NCBI RefSeq assembly: GCF_019599275.1
Contig: NZ_JAHZTD010000001.1
Location: 496,001 to 560,000, forward strand
Direction of reading: 5' to 3'
Length of the DNA: 64,000 nucleotides
Source of the DNA: Hymenobacter sp. HSC-4F20
GTDB taxonomy: Bacteria > Bacteroidota > Bacteroidia > Cytophagales > Hymenobacteraceae
Part shown: piece by piece, positions 42,322-52,055 of the stretch
Position numbering within the stretch: the stretch's first letter is position 1
How the letters are laid out: each line of letters opens with the position of its first letter
Made by a program: the position numbers and the translations under genes
Notes under the pieces: generated by a model
Databases searched by the model: none
What the model was told of the DNA's origin: nothing
Seen by the model: only the letters and a program-made list of their open reading frames with translations

Positions 42322-43359
42322 ATGAAACACCCCGACTTACACCACCTCCTGCAGCGGTACCAGCAAGGCGAATGCACGCCCGAAGAGCAACGGCTGGTAG
42401 AACACTGGTACAGCTTACTGGGTCACGAGCAGCCCCCCCTTACCCTAACGGCGGCCGAGCGCCAGCAACTCCGAGCGGAACTCTGGCAGCGCATCGAGGC
42501 CCAAACCCTGGACGGCGAAGATGTTAGCCCACCGGCCCGCTCCTGGCGGGCTGGGGCGTGGCGGTGGGTGGCCGCGGCTGCGGTTGTGCTGGGGGTAGGA
42601 GCCGGGGCGCAGCATCTGCTAGCGCCATCGGTGGCCGCTCTGGTAACAGCTCCGGCGGCTCCGGCTACAACCCAGCAGGCCTCAGGCTGGCATAGCTACC
42701 ACAATACGAGCGTCCAAACCCAGACGGTGCGCCTCTCCGATGGGAGCACCGTACAGGTATCGGCCGGGGCGCAGCTGAAATACCCGGCCCGGTTTGCTGC
42801 CCGCCACCGCACCGTGTACCTGAAAGGAGAAGCCTTCTTCCAGATTGCCCCTGATAAGGCGCATCCGTTCCGGGTGTATACCCACGAGGTGGTTACTACG
42901 GTGCTGGGCACCAGCTTTCTGGTGCGCGCCCCCGAAGGTCCGCAACCGGTGGTGGTAAAGGTGCGCACAGGCCGGGTGCAGGTAAACCCGCTGGGCTCAG
43001 CGGCTGGTGTGGCTGCCGTGCCCAGCGGGGTAGTGGTGCTGCCCAATCAGCAGGCCGTGTACTCGCCGCTACGCCGGAAGCTGCAGCGCGAGCTGGTGGC
43101 CGAGCCGCTGCAGCTGGCCGCGCAGTCGTTTGCCTTCGACGACCGGCCCGTGACGGAAGTGCTGGCAACCCTGGAAAAAGCGTACGGTGTAGACATTGAC
43201 TACGACGCCAGCGCCCTGGCCGGCTGCACCGTTACGCTGAACCTGCCCGACGAGTCGCTCTACAGTAAGCTGGATGTGCTCTGCAAAACCCTGGGGGCGT
43301 CTTACACTACCTCCGAAACGCATATCGTCTTCCGAAGTCCGGGCTGTGCGGCCCGCTAG
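42322..43359 (+). CDS. FecR-like anti-sigma factor of the PUL
   Basis: A 345-residue inner membrane protein. The cytoplasmic part (1-85) starts LLQRYQQGECTPEEQRLVEHWYSLL and binds the sigma factor. One helix WRWVAAAAVVLGVGAGAQHLL is followed by the periplasmic FecR domain (VRLSDGSTVQVSAGAQLKYP, RTVYLKGEAFFQI) and a C-terminal DUF4974 domain (FAFDDRPVTEVLATLEKAY) that contacts the SusC signalling domain. It transmits the substrate signal from the outer membrane transporter to the sigma factor. Confidence 0.95.
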   Translation: MKHPDLHHLLQRYQQGECTPEEQRLVEHWYSLLGHEQPPLTLTAAERQQLRAELWQRIEAQTLDGEDVSPPARSWRAGAWRWVAAAAVVLGVGAGAQHLLAPSVAALVTAPAAPATTQQASGWHSYHNTSVQTQTVRLSDGSTVQVSAGAQLKYPARFAARHRTVYLKGEAFFQIAPDKAHPFRVYTHEVVTTVLGTSFLVRAPEGPQPVVVKVRTGRVQVNPLGSAAGVAAVPSGVVVLPNQQAVYSPLRRKLQRELVAEPLQLAAQSFAFDDRPVTEVLATLEKAYGVDIDYDASALAGCTVTLNLPDESLYSKLDVLCKTLGASYTTSETHIVFRSPGCAAR

Positions 43360-43541
43360 GCCTTCTTCCCTCTTCCCCTCCACCTTACTTCTCCGGCTGC
43401 CTATGCTATAGTCGTTTCCCTCATGCACCAGTTCTCGGCCGGTGCGGCAAACATCACCCGGTGCTCCTCGTGAGACCCGCTGCCCCGCCCTCGCGAAATC
43501 CTCCATCCTCGTGAGTTTCCCATCCAATTCCCACCTTCCGC

Positions 43542-46500
43542 ATGAAAAATCCCCTACACCTTTCCCCGCCGCTGCTGAAACGGGCCGCCTTGCTGCAGCC
43601 CTTGTGTATCACCTTGCTTAGCAGCGGTATTGCCACGGCCGCGGCGCTGCCTTCTTACTCGCAGCAGTATTTGGAGCAGCCCGTTACGCTCCGGGCCCAA
43701 GACGAGACCATGCACGCGGTGCTCACCAAAATTGAGAACCAAACCAACATTCGTTTCCAGTACAGCCGCCAGCTGATTGGGGCCGGCCGGCGCGTGTCCA
43801 TTCAGGCTACCGGCCAACCCCTGGGCGAGGTGCTGCACCTGCTGTTCGACCCATTGCGTATCGCCTACGAGCCGCTGCCAAGCGGCATTGTGCTCCGGCC
43901 CGCCCCGGCCCTGGCCGATATTACCGTGACGGGCCGCGTGCTGGATGAGAAAGGCGCCGGGTTGCCGGGTGTGAACGTGGTAGTAAAAGGCACTTCCAAT
44001 GGCACCCAGACGGATATGGAGGGCCGCTATACGCTTACCGCTCCCGACAACGGCACCTTGGTGTTCTCCTTTGTGGGCTATACCTCGCAGGAAGTGCCCG
44101 TGAGCGGGCGCACCACGCTGGATGTCAATCTGGCGCCCGACTCTGAGACGTTGAGCGAGGTAGTAGTGGTAGGCTATGGCACCCAGCGCAAGCAGGATGT
44201 AACCGGTGCCGTAGCCCGGATTGAGGGCAAGGAAATTGTGAATCAGCCGGTGCAGACGCCTACCCAGGCTTTGCAGGGCAAAACGGCGGGCGTGCAGATT
44301 ACCACCGACGGCACCCCCAACGCCCAACCCGTGGTGCGCATCCGGGGTACGGGCACGCTGCTGGCCGGCGCCAACCCTCTCTACGTGGTGGATGGGGTGC
44401 AAACCACCGACATCCGCAACTTGAGCAACGCCGATATTGAAACGATTGACGTGCTGAAAGATGCGTCGGCGGCGGCTATTTACGGGGTGCGCGGGGCCAA
44501 TGGCGTCATCATCGTAACTACCAAGAAGGGCAAGCAGGGCAAGCCGGTGCTCAGCTACAATACCACCGTGGGCTTTAAGCAGGCGGCGCGCCGGGTGGAA
44601 ATGGCCGATGCCGGGCAGTACATCGACTACCTGCGCAGCACTTCGCCCGACGTCACTATCCCGACGAATACGGCCGACACCGACTGGTACGACCAGATTC
44701 TGCGGCGGGCCATGTACCAAAACCACAACCTGGCCGTGTCGGGGGCCAATGAGAGTGTGCGCTACTACTTCAGCGGCAACCTGCTGCAGGATGATGGCAT
44801 TGCCATCCAGAACAAGTTCTCCCGCCTGACGGTACGCTCCAACACCGATTTCACCATCTCGCCCAAGTTCAACATTAACTCGCAGGCCTCGTTTAGTCGG
44901 GCCAATACGCGGGATGTCAACTTCGGCACGGCCTTTCAGAACTCCTACCGTGCGGCGCCCATCATTACGGCCAAAGAAGGGGGGCGCTACGGCAACACCT
45001 CGGCCTTCGGTAACGTGGGCAACCCGGTGCTCGACATCGAGAAAAACAACAACCGTTCCTACGAAAACCGCCTCCAAGGCAACGTAGGCCTGAACTTCCT
45101 GCCCGTGGAGGGCCTGACGCTGCGCTCGGCCATTAACGTGGACCTGAACTTCACCAACCGCCGCATCTACGACTACCAGTACCTCAACGACGAGGCTACT
45201 TTCCTTACCTCGGGCGGTAACCAGCGCAACCCCCAGAGCACGCTTAACGTGGAGCAGCGCACCCGCTCGCGCTACCTCTGGGAAAACACGGCTACCTACC
45301 AACGGGTCTTTGCCGAAAAGCACAACCTGACGTTGCTGGTGGGTACGGTGCTGGAGGAAGGAAATGCCAACTCTATTTCCGGCAGCCGCCGCAACGTGCC
45401 CGAGGACCCCAACCAGTGGTACCTGACCACCGGCGACCCGAACACGAGCGTGAACGGCGCCCCCGAGCTAGGCAAAGACCGTCGCTTGTCGGCGCTAGGA
45501 CGCATTAACTACGCCTTCGCCGATAAGTACCTGCTGACGACCAACCTGCGCTATGATGGAACCTCCAAATTCAACTCCAGTCAGCGCTGGGGGCTGTTCC
45601 CTTCTCTGGGGGTAGGATGGGTGCTCAGCGAGGAAGGTTTCCTGAAGGACCAAAGCCTGGTGGACTTCCTGAAGCTGCGGGCCAGCTACGGCCAGCTCGG
45701 CAACGACCAGATTGACGCCAACGCCTACATCACCACGGCCGACGTGAACATTCCCTACGTGTTCAACAACCAGCCGGTGCTGGGCGCCGTCATCAGCCAG
45801 ATTAAGGACCGCGACGTGCGCTGGGAAGTAACGACGGAGTATGACGTGGCGCTGGAATTTGCTACCCTGAGTAACCACTTGAGCGGCGAGGTAACCTACT
45901 ACCGCAAGAAAACCACCGACGCTCTGATTCCGGTAAACATTCCGGCCCTGTTTGGCGACCCCGACAACCAGTACATCACCAACGCCGCCGACATCAGCAA
46001 CCGCGGCGTAGAAGCGGCCCTGAACTGGCGCGCCGATATCGGGGAGAACTTCTCTTACAACTTTGGGGTGAATGCCACCTTCAACAAAAACCGCATCGAA
46101 AACCTGAACGGCGGGCAGGCTCTGTTCGGGGGAGCCAACAACGTAACGCGCTCCGACAATGGGGTAGCGGCGGGCTCCTTCTACGTGCTGCGGGCCGTGG
46201 GCGTGTTTCAGAACCAGAGCGAAATTGACGCCTACCCCAAGTACACCTTCCTGACGCCCCAGCCCGGCGACCTGAAGTATGCCGACACCAACGGCGACGG
46301 GGTAATTGACCCTAACGACCGGGTGTACGCCGGCTCCTACCAGCCGCCTATGTACTTCGGTATCAACGGGGGGCTGAACTTCCGGGGGCTGGACTTCTCG
46401 TTCGTGTTTTCCGGCAACGTCAACAACGACGTGTATAACTATAAGCGGCAGGCCAGCGGCGCCGTGACGGACAATGTGGAGGCCGACTTTGCCAATAACC

Positions 46501-46820
46501 GCTGGACGCCTTCCAATCCGTCGCAGACCAACCCGTACGCTATCCGGACGAACACGCCGAACTCCACGTATTTCATTGAGTCGGGCTCCTACCTCCGCCT
46601 GAACAACCTAGTGCTGGGCTACACCATCCCCGCCGACCTTACCAAGCGGGTCCATATTTCCTCATTGCGGGTGTTTGCCACGGGCCAGAACCTGTTCACC
46701 GTCACCAACTACTCGGGCTTCACGCCGGAGCTGCCCGGCGGCCCCCTGGATGCGGGCATTGAAGCCACTACGTACCCCACCAGCCGCACCCTTGCGCTGG
46801 GACTCAATGTCAATTTCTAA
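43542..46820 (+). CDS. SusC/RagA-type TonB-dependent transporter with STN domain
   Basis: A 1092-residue outer membrane importer. A signal peptide precedes the STN (secretin/TonB N-terminal) domain at about 50-125 (LRAQDETMHAVLTKIENQTNIRF), which talks to FecR. A carboxypeptidase-like domain follows (VTGRVLDEKGAGLPGVNVVVKG), then the plug (SEVVVVGYGTQRKQDVTGAV, RIRGTGTL, DVLKDASAAAIYGVRGANG) and the 22-strand barrel, ending in RTLALGLNVNF with the terminal Phe needed for barrel assembly. It imports the oligosaccharide made by the surface enzymes. It is the core of the PUL with SusD 12 bp downstream. Confidence 0.98.
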   Translation: MKNPLHLSPPLLKRAALLQPLCITLLSSGIATAAALPSYSQQYLEQPVTLRAQDETMHAVLTKIENQTNIRFQYSRQLIGAGRRVSIQATGQPLGEVLHLLFDPLRIAYEPLPSGIVLRPAPALADITVTGRVLDEKGAGLPGVNVVVKGTSNGTQTDMEGRYTLTAPDNGTLVFSFVGYTSQEVPVSGRTTLDVNLAPDSETLSEVVVVGYGTQRKQDVTGAVARIEGKEIVNQPVQTPTQALQGKTAGVQITTDGTPNAQPVVRIRGTGTLLAGANPLYVVDGVQTTDIRNLSNADIETIDVLKDASAAAIYGVRGANGVIIVTTKKGKQGKPVLSYNTTVGFKQAARRVEMADAGQYIDYLRSTSPDVTIPTNTADTDWYDQILRRAMYQNHNLAVSGANESVRYYFSGNLLQDDGIAIQNKFSRLTVRSNTDFTISPKFNINSQASFSRANTRDVNFGTAFQNSYRAAPIITAKEGGRYGNTSAFGNVGNPVLDIEKNNNRSYENRLQGNVGLNFLPVEGLTLRSAINVDLNFTNRRIYDYQYLNDEATFLTSGGNQRNPQSTLNVEQRTRSRYLWENTATYQRVFAEKHNLTLLVGTVLEEGNANSISGSRRNVPEDPNQWYLTTGDPNTSVNGAPELGKDRRLSALGRINYAFADKYLLTTNLRYDGTSKFNSSQRWGLFPSLGVGWVLSEEGFLKDQSLVDFLKLRASYGQLGNDQIDANAYITTADVNIPYVFNNQPVLGAVISQIKDRDVRWEVTTEYDVALEFATLSNHLSGEVTYYRKKTTDALIPVNIPALFGDPDNQYITNAADISNRGVEAALNWRADIGENFSYNFGVNATFNKNRIENLNGGQALFGGANNVTRSDNGVAAGSFYVLRAVGVFQNQSEIDAYPKYTFLTPQPGDLKYADTNGDGVIDPNDRVYAGSYQPPMYFGINGGLNFRGLDFSFVFSGNVNNDVYNYKRQASGAVTDNVEADFANNRWTPSNPSQTNPYAIRTNTPNSTYFIESGSYLRLNNLVLGYTIPADLTKRVHISSLRVFATGQNLFTVTNYSGFTPELPGGPLDAGIEATTYPTSRTLALGLNVNF

Positions 46821-46832
46821 GCTCGTCGCCCC

Positions 46833-48374
46833 ATGAAAGCCATAGCAACTATCATTTCCCGGCGCGTGTACCTGGCGGCGCTTGGGCTGGCTCTTACGGC
46901 AGGTGCCGTAGGCTGCAAAGATTTTTTGGAGGTAGCCCCGCAGGGCCAACTCACCGAAGACCAGATCCGCACCGACCCCGCCGCCGCCCAGCGGCTGGTG
47001 GATGGCGTGTACAACACCATGTACCTGGGCGGTTTCGACGCGGATATTCACGGCCTGCAGTTCGTTATCCTGACGGATATTGCCTCCGATGACTCCGATA
47101 AGGGAAGCACCCCCCAGGATTACTCCGCGGCGGCCGAAGTGGACAACTTCACCTTGAACTCCACCAACAGCGTAGTAAACAACGCCTGGAAGGGCTATTT
47201 CCAGGGCATCAACCGCGCTAACCAGGCCCTGGATAAGATTCCGCTGAGCCCGGCCCCCGAAGCTACCCGCAACCGCCTGATCGGGGAAGTGCGGTTCCTG
47301 CGCGGGTACTTCTATTTCAACTTGGTTCGGTTGTTTGGCGGCGTGCCGAAGCTGGACCGGGTGCCTGCTGCTTCGGAAATTAATGACCCCAACCTGCAAA
47401 AGCGGGCTACGGCCCAGGAAATCTACCAGTTAATCATCGACGACCTGCAGTTCGCGGCCAATAATCTGCCGCTGAAAGGCGCCACCGAAACCGGGCGCGC
47501 TACCAAAGGCGCGGCCCAGGCCATGCTGGCTAAGGTGTACCTCTACCAGAAAAACTACCAGCAGGCCTACGACCTGACCAACGAAATTATTACGGGTAGG
47601 TCGGGTGCCTACGGCCTGCTTCCCAACTACGAGCAGATCTGGCGTGAGGCCGGCGCGAACAGCCAGGAATCTATCTTCGAGGTGCAAACCGGTGTCAATG
47701 CCGCCTGCAACAACTCGGCCGTGAACCTGTACACCGTCAGTCAGGGGCCGCGCTCCGGCGGCCGGGGCGGCTGGGCCGATCTGGGCTTTGGCTTCAACTC
47801 GCCCACCCAGCAGCTGGCCGATGCGTATGAGCCCACCGATAAGCGCCGAGCGGGCAGCATTATCTTTATTACCACGGCCCGCACTGGCACGGTGCTCTGG
47901 GACGGCTTCCGGATTCCGAGTAAGGATTCGGTAGAAAACTTTCGCTACAGCTACAAGGCCTACCACAGCCGCACCCAGGAGCGCAACTGCGGCAACAACG
48001 ACTACCTGCCCAAAAACATCCGGGTAATGCGCTACGCCGAAGTACTGCTGATTAATGCCGAGGCGGCCTTCCAGCTTGGCAACACGGGGGTGGCCGCCAC
48101 CAATGTAAACCTGGTGCGGGCCCGCGCCGGCCTACCTGCCCGCCCGGCCGTAACCCTGGAAAACATCTGGCAGGAGCGCCGGGTAGAGCTGGCCCTGGAG
48201 CACGACCGGTTCTTCGACCTGGTTAGGCAGGAAAGCGTGCAGCCCGGCCGCATTGTGCCGCTGTTTGCGGCCCAGGGCAAAACGTTCACGAAAGGCAAAA
48301 ACGAGCTGTTCCCCATTCCGCAGCCCCAGATAGACCTCAGCGGCGGCCAGCTCGTTCAGAACCCTGGCTACTAG
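46833..48374 (+). CDS. SusD/RagB-type surface glycan-binding lipoprotein
   Basis: A 513-residue lipoprotein. The signal segment ends TAGAVGCKDFLEVAPQGQ, with lipidated Cys near residue 28. The SusD fold has TPR helices at about 50-330 (DGVYNTMYLGGFD, GEVRFLRGYFYFNLVRLFGGV) and the C-terminal RagB region (NLVRARAGLPA, WQERRVELALEHDRFFDLVR). It forms the lid of SusC and binds the polysaccharide at the surface. It is co-transcribed with SusC. Confidence 0.97.
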   Translation: MKAIATIISRRVYLAALGLALTAGAVGCKDFLEVAPQGQLTEDQIRTDPAAAQRLVDGVYNTMYLGGFDADIHGLQFVILTDIASDDSDKGSTPQDYSAAAEVDNFTLNSTNSVVNNAWKGYFQGINRANQALDKIPLSPAPEATRNRLIGEVRFLRGYFYFNLVRLFGGVPKLDRVPAASEINDPNLQKRATAQEIYQLIIDDLQFAANNLPLKGATETGRATKGAAQAMLAKVYLYQKNYQQAYDLTNEIITGRSGAYGLLPNYEQIWREAGANSQESIFEVQTGVNAACNNSAVNLYTVSQGPRSGGRGGWADLGFGFNSPTQQLADAYEPTDKRRAGSIIFITTARTGTVLWDGFRIPSKDSVENFRYSYKAYHSRTQERNCGNNDYLPKNIRVMRYAEVLLINAEAAFQLGNTGVAATNVNLVRARAGLPARPAVTLENIWQERRVELALEHDRFFDLVRQESVQPGRIVPLFAAQGKTFTKGKNELFPIPQPQIDLSGGQLVQNPGY

Positions 48375-48545
48375 GCCGCCCTGCTGGTAGAAAGAACGTT
48401 CTGCTGAACGCGGAGCATCTGGCCTGCTGTTGCCCGCGTGAACCACGGCACTTGTCCCGTTTTATCTGGCGTCGGCGCAGTAGGGGCAGCATAGTTTCTC
48501 TGCAGGACGCTCTTTTTCCCGCCTCGCACGGCTAACCTCCCACCC

Positions 48546-49910
48546 ATGAAAACAGTCTTCCTTGGTTTCCTTTACCTGCTTTTGCCGGGCCTGCTGTGGG
48601 CTCAGCAGAAGCCGGCCGCCAAAAAAGCCCCGGCCGCTCCCTCTACTTTCAACCCCAAGCAACGCCCCAAAAACCTTACGGACGAACAGCTCCTGGACCT
48701 GGTGCAGCGCCAGACCTTCCGCTACTTCTGGGACTTTGGCCACCCCGTCTCGGGCATGGCGCGGGAGCGGAGCAATGTGGCCTACGACTACGGCAGTGAG
48801 GTAGTAACCACCGGCGGCACGGGCTTCGGCATCATGGCCATTCTTGTGGCGGCTGAGCGCCAGTGGATACCAAGGGAAGAAGCGGCGGCGCGCATCTACA
48901 AAATCGTGCGGTTTCTGGAAAAGTCGGATTCCTTTCACGGGGTGTTTCCGCACTGGCTGAACGGGGCCACGGGCAAAGTCATTCGCTTCAGCCAGAAGGA
49001 CGACGGCGGCGACTTAGTGGAAACGTCTTTTCTGTTTGAGGGCCTGATTTGCGCCCGCCAGTATTTTACCGGCGAAAGCCAGACCGAGCGGGATTTGCGC
49101 AACCACATCTTATGGCTGTGGGAAGGGGTAGAGTGGAACTGGCACACCCAGGGCGGGCAGAACGTGCTGTACTGGCACTGGAGCCCCAACAACGGCTGGA
49201 GCATGAACCACCAGATTCACGGCTGGAACGAGTGCCTGATTACCTACGTGCTGGCGGCTTCCTCGCCCAAATACGCCATCGATAAGAAGGTGTACGACCA
49301 GGGCTGGGCTACCGGCGACTACTTCAAAAACGGCAAGGAGTTCTACCAAACCAAGCTGCCTCTGGGCTTCGACTACGGTGGGCCGTTGTTTTTCTCGCAC
49401 TACAGCTTCCTGGGCCTCGATCCGCGCGGCCTCAAGGACCAGTACGCTGATTACTGGCAGCAAAACCAGGCCCACACCCGCATCAACTACGCCTACTGCC
49501 TCGATAACCCCAAGAAGTACAAGGGCTACGGCCCGAACAGCTGGGGCCTCACCGCCTCTGACAGCTACCAGGGCTACGCCGCCCATTCGCCGACTGAGGA
49601 TCTGGGCGTGATTTCGCCCACGGCCGCTTTGTCGGCCATGCCCTACGCGCCCAAAGAGTCGATGGCCGCGCTCAAGCACTTCTATTACGACTTGGGGGAT
49701 AACATCTGGAGTGAGTATGGCTTCGTGGATGGCTTCAGTGAGCACCACAACTGGTACGCCAAGTCGCACCTGGCCATCGACCAGGGCCCCATTGTGGGCA
49801 TGATTGAAAACCACCGCACCGGTCTGCTCTGGCGCCTGTTCATGAGCAGCCCCGACGTGCAGCGCGGCCTCGGGAAGCTGGGCTTCGAAGGCGCGCCGGT
49901 GAAGAAGTAA
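48546..49910 (+). CDS. GH144-type glucanase (glucoamylase family protein, COG5368)
   Basis: A 454-residue exported enzyme with a cleavable signal peptide (FLGFLYLLLPGLLWAQQ). The single (alpha/alpha)6 barrel has family features: TFRYFWDFGHPVSGMARER, GTGFGIMAI, LVETSFLFEGLICARQYF, LYWHWSPNNGWSMNHQIHGW, and FSEHHNWYAKSHLAIDQGP near the end. The family includes the endo-beta-1,2-glucanase of Chitinophaga pinensis and exo-acting relatives. The precise linkage cannot be fixed from sequence. It is the first enzyme after SusD, so it is probably the main surface or periplasmic depolymerase. Confidence 0.85.
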   Translation: MKTVFLGFLYLLLPGLLWAQQKPAAKKAPAAPSTFNPKQRPKNLTDEQLLDLVQRQTFRYFWDFGHPVSGMARERSNVAYDYGSEVVTTGGTGFGIMAILVAAERQWIPREEAAARIYKIVRFLEKSDSFHGVFPHWLNGATGKVIRFSQKDDGGDLVETSFLFEGLICARQYFTGESQTERDLRNHILWLWEGVEWNWHTQGGQNVLYWHWSPNNGWSMNHQIHGWNECLITYVLAASSPKYAIDKKVYDQGWATGDYFKNGKEFYQTKLPLGFDYGGPLFFSHYSFLGLDPRGLKDQYADYWQQNQAHTRINYAYCLDNPKKYKGYGPNSWGLTASDSYQGYAAHSPTEDLGVISPTAALSAMPYAPKESMAALKHFYYDLGDNIWSEYGFVDGFSEHHNWYAKSHLAIDQGPIVGMIENHRTGLLWRLFMSSPDVQRGLGKLGFEGAPVKK

Positions 49911-49939
49911 GCCATAAAGAAGCCTAGACCTTATTTCTT

Positions 49940-50022
49940 CTGTCATCCTGCGCACAATGAAGGGCTTCTACCGCTGACTAATCACCCTCGGTAAAGGTCC
50001 TTCGCTGCGTGCAGGATGACAG
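49940..50022. repeat. Interspersed palindromic repeat, copy 2
   Basis: Arms beginning CTGTCATCCTGCGCAC (49940) and the complement of CTGTCATCCTGCACGCAGCG (ending 50022) pair imperfectly over about 33 bp. It lies between the GH144 and GH43 genes. Confidence 0.8.
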
Positions 50023-50069
50023 GCGGGAGTGGTCTGGTAAAGAATGTCCCCGATTTCCTACCCCCACCC

Positions 50070-51830
50070 ATGCGCCAAACCCTACTTCTGTACGTGGCCG
50101 TGCTGCTGAGCCTGTCCGCCCGGGCCCAGCCCACGGCCAGCCCCGGCGGACAGCGCACCTACTGCAACCCGCTCAACCTGGACTACGGCTACACGCCCAT
50201 CCCGAATTTTGCCGAAGCGGGAAAGCACCGCGCTACCGCCGACCCGGTTATCACCCTCTACAAAGGCGACTACTACCTATTCAGCACCAACCAATGGGGC
50301 TACTGGTGGAGCCCGGACCTGTACAGCTGGACGTTTGTGCCGCGCCATTTCCTCAAGCCCGAGCACAAGGTGTATGACGATTTGTGCGCCCCGGCCGTGT
50401 TCGTGCTGGGCGATACGCTGCTGGTGTACGGCTCCACCCAGGAGAAGAACTTTCCCATCTGGATGAGCACCAACCCCAAGGCAGGGGAGTGGAAGGAAGC
50501 CGTGGATCCTTTTCAGGTAGGAGCCTGGGACCCGGCCTTTTTCCTCGACGATGACGGCAAGCTCTACCTCTACTGGGGCAGCTCCAACGTGTACCCGCTT
50601 TATGGGCAGGAAATCAGCCGCAAGACCTTCCAACCCATCGGGCAGCGCAAAGAGCTGTTCAAACTCAATGATGAGAAGTTTGGCTGGCAGCGCTTCGGCG
50701 AATACTTAGATAACACGTTCCTCGACCCCTTCATGGAGGGTGCCTGGATGACTAAGTATCAGGGCAAGTACTACTTACAATACGGAGCGCCCGGCACCGA
50801 ATTCAGCGGCTACGCCGATGGCGTGCAGATAAGTGACAAGCCGCTGGGCCCCTTCACGCCCCAAAAACACAACCCTTTTGCCTACAAGCCCGGCGGTTTC
50901 GCCCGCGGAGCCGGCCACGGCAACACGTTTCAGGACAGCTGGGGCAACTGGTGGCATTTGTCGACGATGGTTGTCTCGGTAAAAAACAATTTTGAGCGGC
51001 GCCTGGGGTTGTGGCCCGCCGGCTTCGATAAGGATGGCGTGCTATACTCGAATACCGATTTCGGCGACTACCCCCACTACCTGCCCCAAGGCCCCGAAGA
51101 CCACCTCCAAAGCCGCTTTACGGGCTGGATGCTGCTGAACTACCAGAAGCCGGTGCAGGCCTCCAGTACGCTGGGCGGCTACCTGTCCAACTACGCCGTC
51201 GATGAAAGCATAAAAACGTACTGGAGCGCCCAAACAGGCAATAAAGGCGAGTATTTGCAGACCGATCTAGGCGCCGTAAGCACTGTACACGCCATCCAGA
51301 TCAACTACGCCGACCAGGACGCCGAGTTCCTCGGGAAGCAGCAGAAAACTTACCATCAGTACCGGCTCTGGGAGTCGAAAGACGGCAAGAAGTGGAAGCT
51401 ACTGGTCGATAAAAGTCAGAACAAAACTGATGTGCCCCACGACTATATCGAGCTGGAAAAGCCCGTGCAGACCCGCTTTCTGAAACTTGAAAATATCCAC
51501 ATGCCCACGGGGAAGTTTGCGCTGAGCGGCTTACGAATTTTTGGCAAGGGCAACGGTTCATTACCCAACCAAGTCAAAGGTTTTGTAGTATTGCGCACCG
51601 AGAAGGACAAGCGCAGTGCGTGGCTAAAATGGGCTCCTTCCGACGATGCGTACGCCTACAACATTCACGTTGGCATGGCGCCTGACAAGCTCTACAGCTG
51701 CATCATGGTGCACGGAGCCGCTGAATACTACTTCAAAGGCATGGACAAAGACCTGCCGTACTACTTTACCATCGAGGCCCTCAACGAAAACGGCGTTTCC
51801 GCGCGCACTCCCGTCGCGGAAGTGAAGTAG
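50070..51830 (+). CDS. GH43 family hydrolase with discoidin-like and FN3-like modules
   Basis: A 586-residue exported enzyme. Signal peptide (RQTLLLYVAVLLSLSARAQ); five-bladed propeller at about 35-330 with the three acidic residues in ATADPVITLYKGDYYLF (base), GAWDPAFFLDDDGKLYLYWG, and FMEGAWMTKYQGKYYLQYG (acid). Residues about 370-490 form an F5/8-type (discoidin, CBM32-like) module (VDESIKTYWSAQTGNKGEYL), and the last about 80 residues an FN3-like one. GH43 enzymes usually remove arabinose or xylose; relatives with this layout include beta-galactosidases, so the target is uncertain. The ATG at 50070 precedes the signal peptide. Confidence 0.85.
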   Translation: MRQTLLLYVAVLLSLSARAQPTASPGGQRTYCNPLNLDYGYTPIPNFAEAGKHRATADPVITLYKGDYYLFSTNQWGYWWSPDLYSWTFVPRHFLKPEHKVYDDLCAPAVFVLGDTLLVYGSTQEKNFPIWMSTNPKAGEWKEAVDPFQVGAWDPAFFLDDDGKLYLYWGSSNVYPLYGQEISRKTFQPIGQRKELFKLNDEKFGWQRFGEYLDNTFLDPFMEGAWMTKYQGKYYLQYGAPGTEFSGYADGVQISDKPLGPFTPQKHNPFAYKPGGFARGAGHGNTFQDSWGNWWHLSTMVVSVKNNFERRLGLWPAGFDKDGVLYSNTDFGDYPHYLPQGPEDHLQSRFTGWMLLNYQKPVQASSTLGGYLSNYAVDESIKTYWSAQTGNKGEYLQTDLGAVSTVHAIQINYADQDAEFLGKQQKTYHQYRLWESKDGKKWKLLVDKSQNKTDVPHDYIELEKPVQTRFLKLENIHMPTGKFALSGLRIFGKGNGSLPNQVKGFVVLRTEKDKRSAWLKWAPSDDAYAYNIHVGMAPDKLYSCIMVHGAAEYYFKGMDKDLPYYFTIEALNENGVSARTPVAEVK

Positions 51831-51888
51831 CGTTTGTGATGGTGCCCGGCACGCTAGATACGTAGCAGGAAAGCATCAAAGTAAGAAA

Positions 51889-51990
51889 CTGTCATCCTGA
51901 GGCGGTAGCCGAAGGACCTCTACCGTGAGTAATTAAATGGCATTACAACGTAGCGGTAGAGGTCCTTCGGCTACCGCCTCAGGATGACAG
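51889..51990. repeat. Interspersed palindromic repeat, copy 3, with 37-bp perfect arms
   Basis: Arms 51889-51925 and 51954-51990 are perfect complements over 37 bp, starting CTGTCATCCTGAGGCGGTAG, with a 28-nt AT-rich loop. It lies 66 bp before the GH3 start. Confidence 0.95.
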
Positions 51991-52055
51991 GAAGTGTTTC
52001 CTCGCTCACTGCCTACCTGAATTTCGCCTATTCCATATTTCCTTTCCATTCCCAC

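Noticed and set aside
43554..45323. 589-codon minus-strand frame inside susC
   Set aside because: Antisense of a clear SusC protein, with no recognisable domains.
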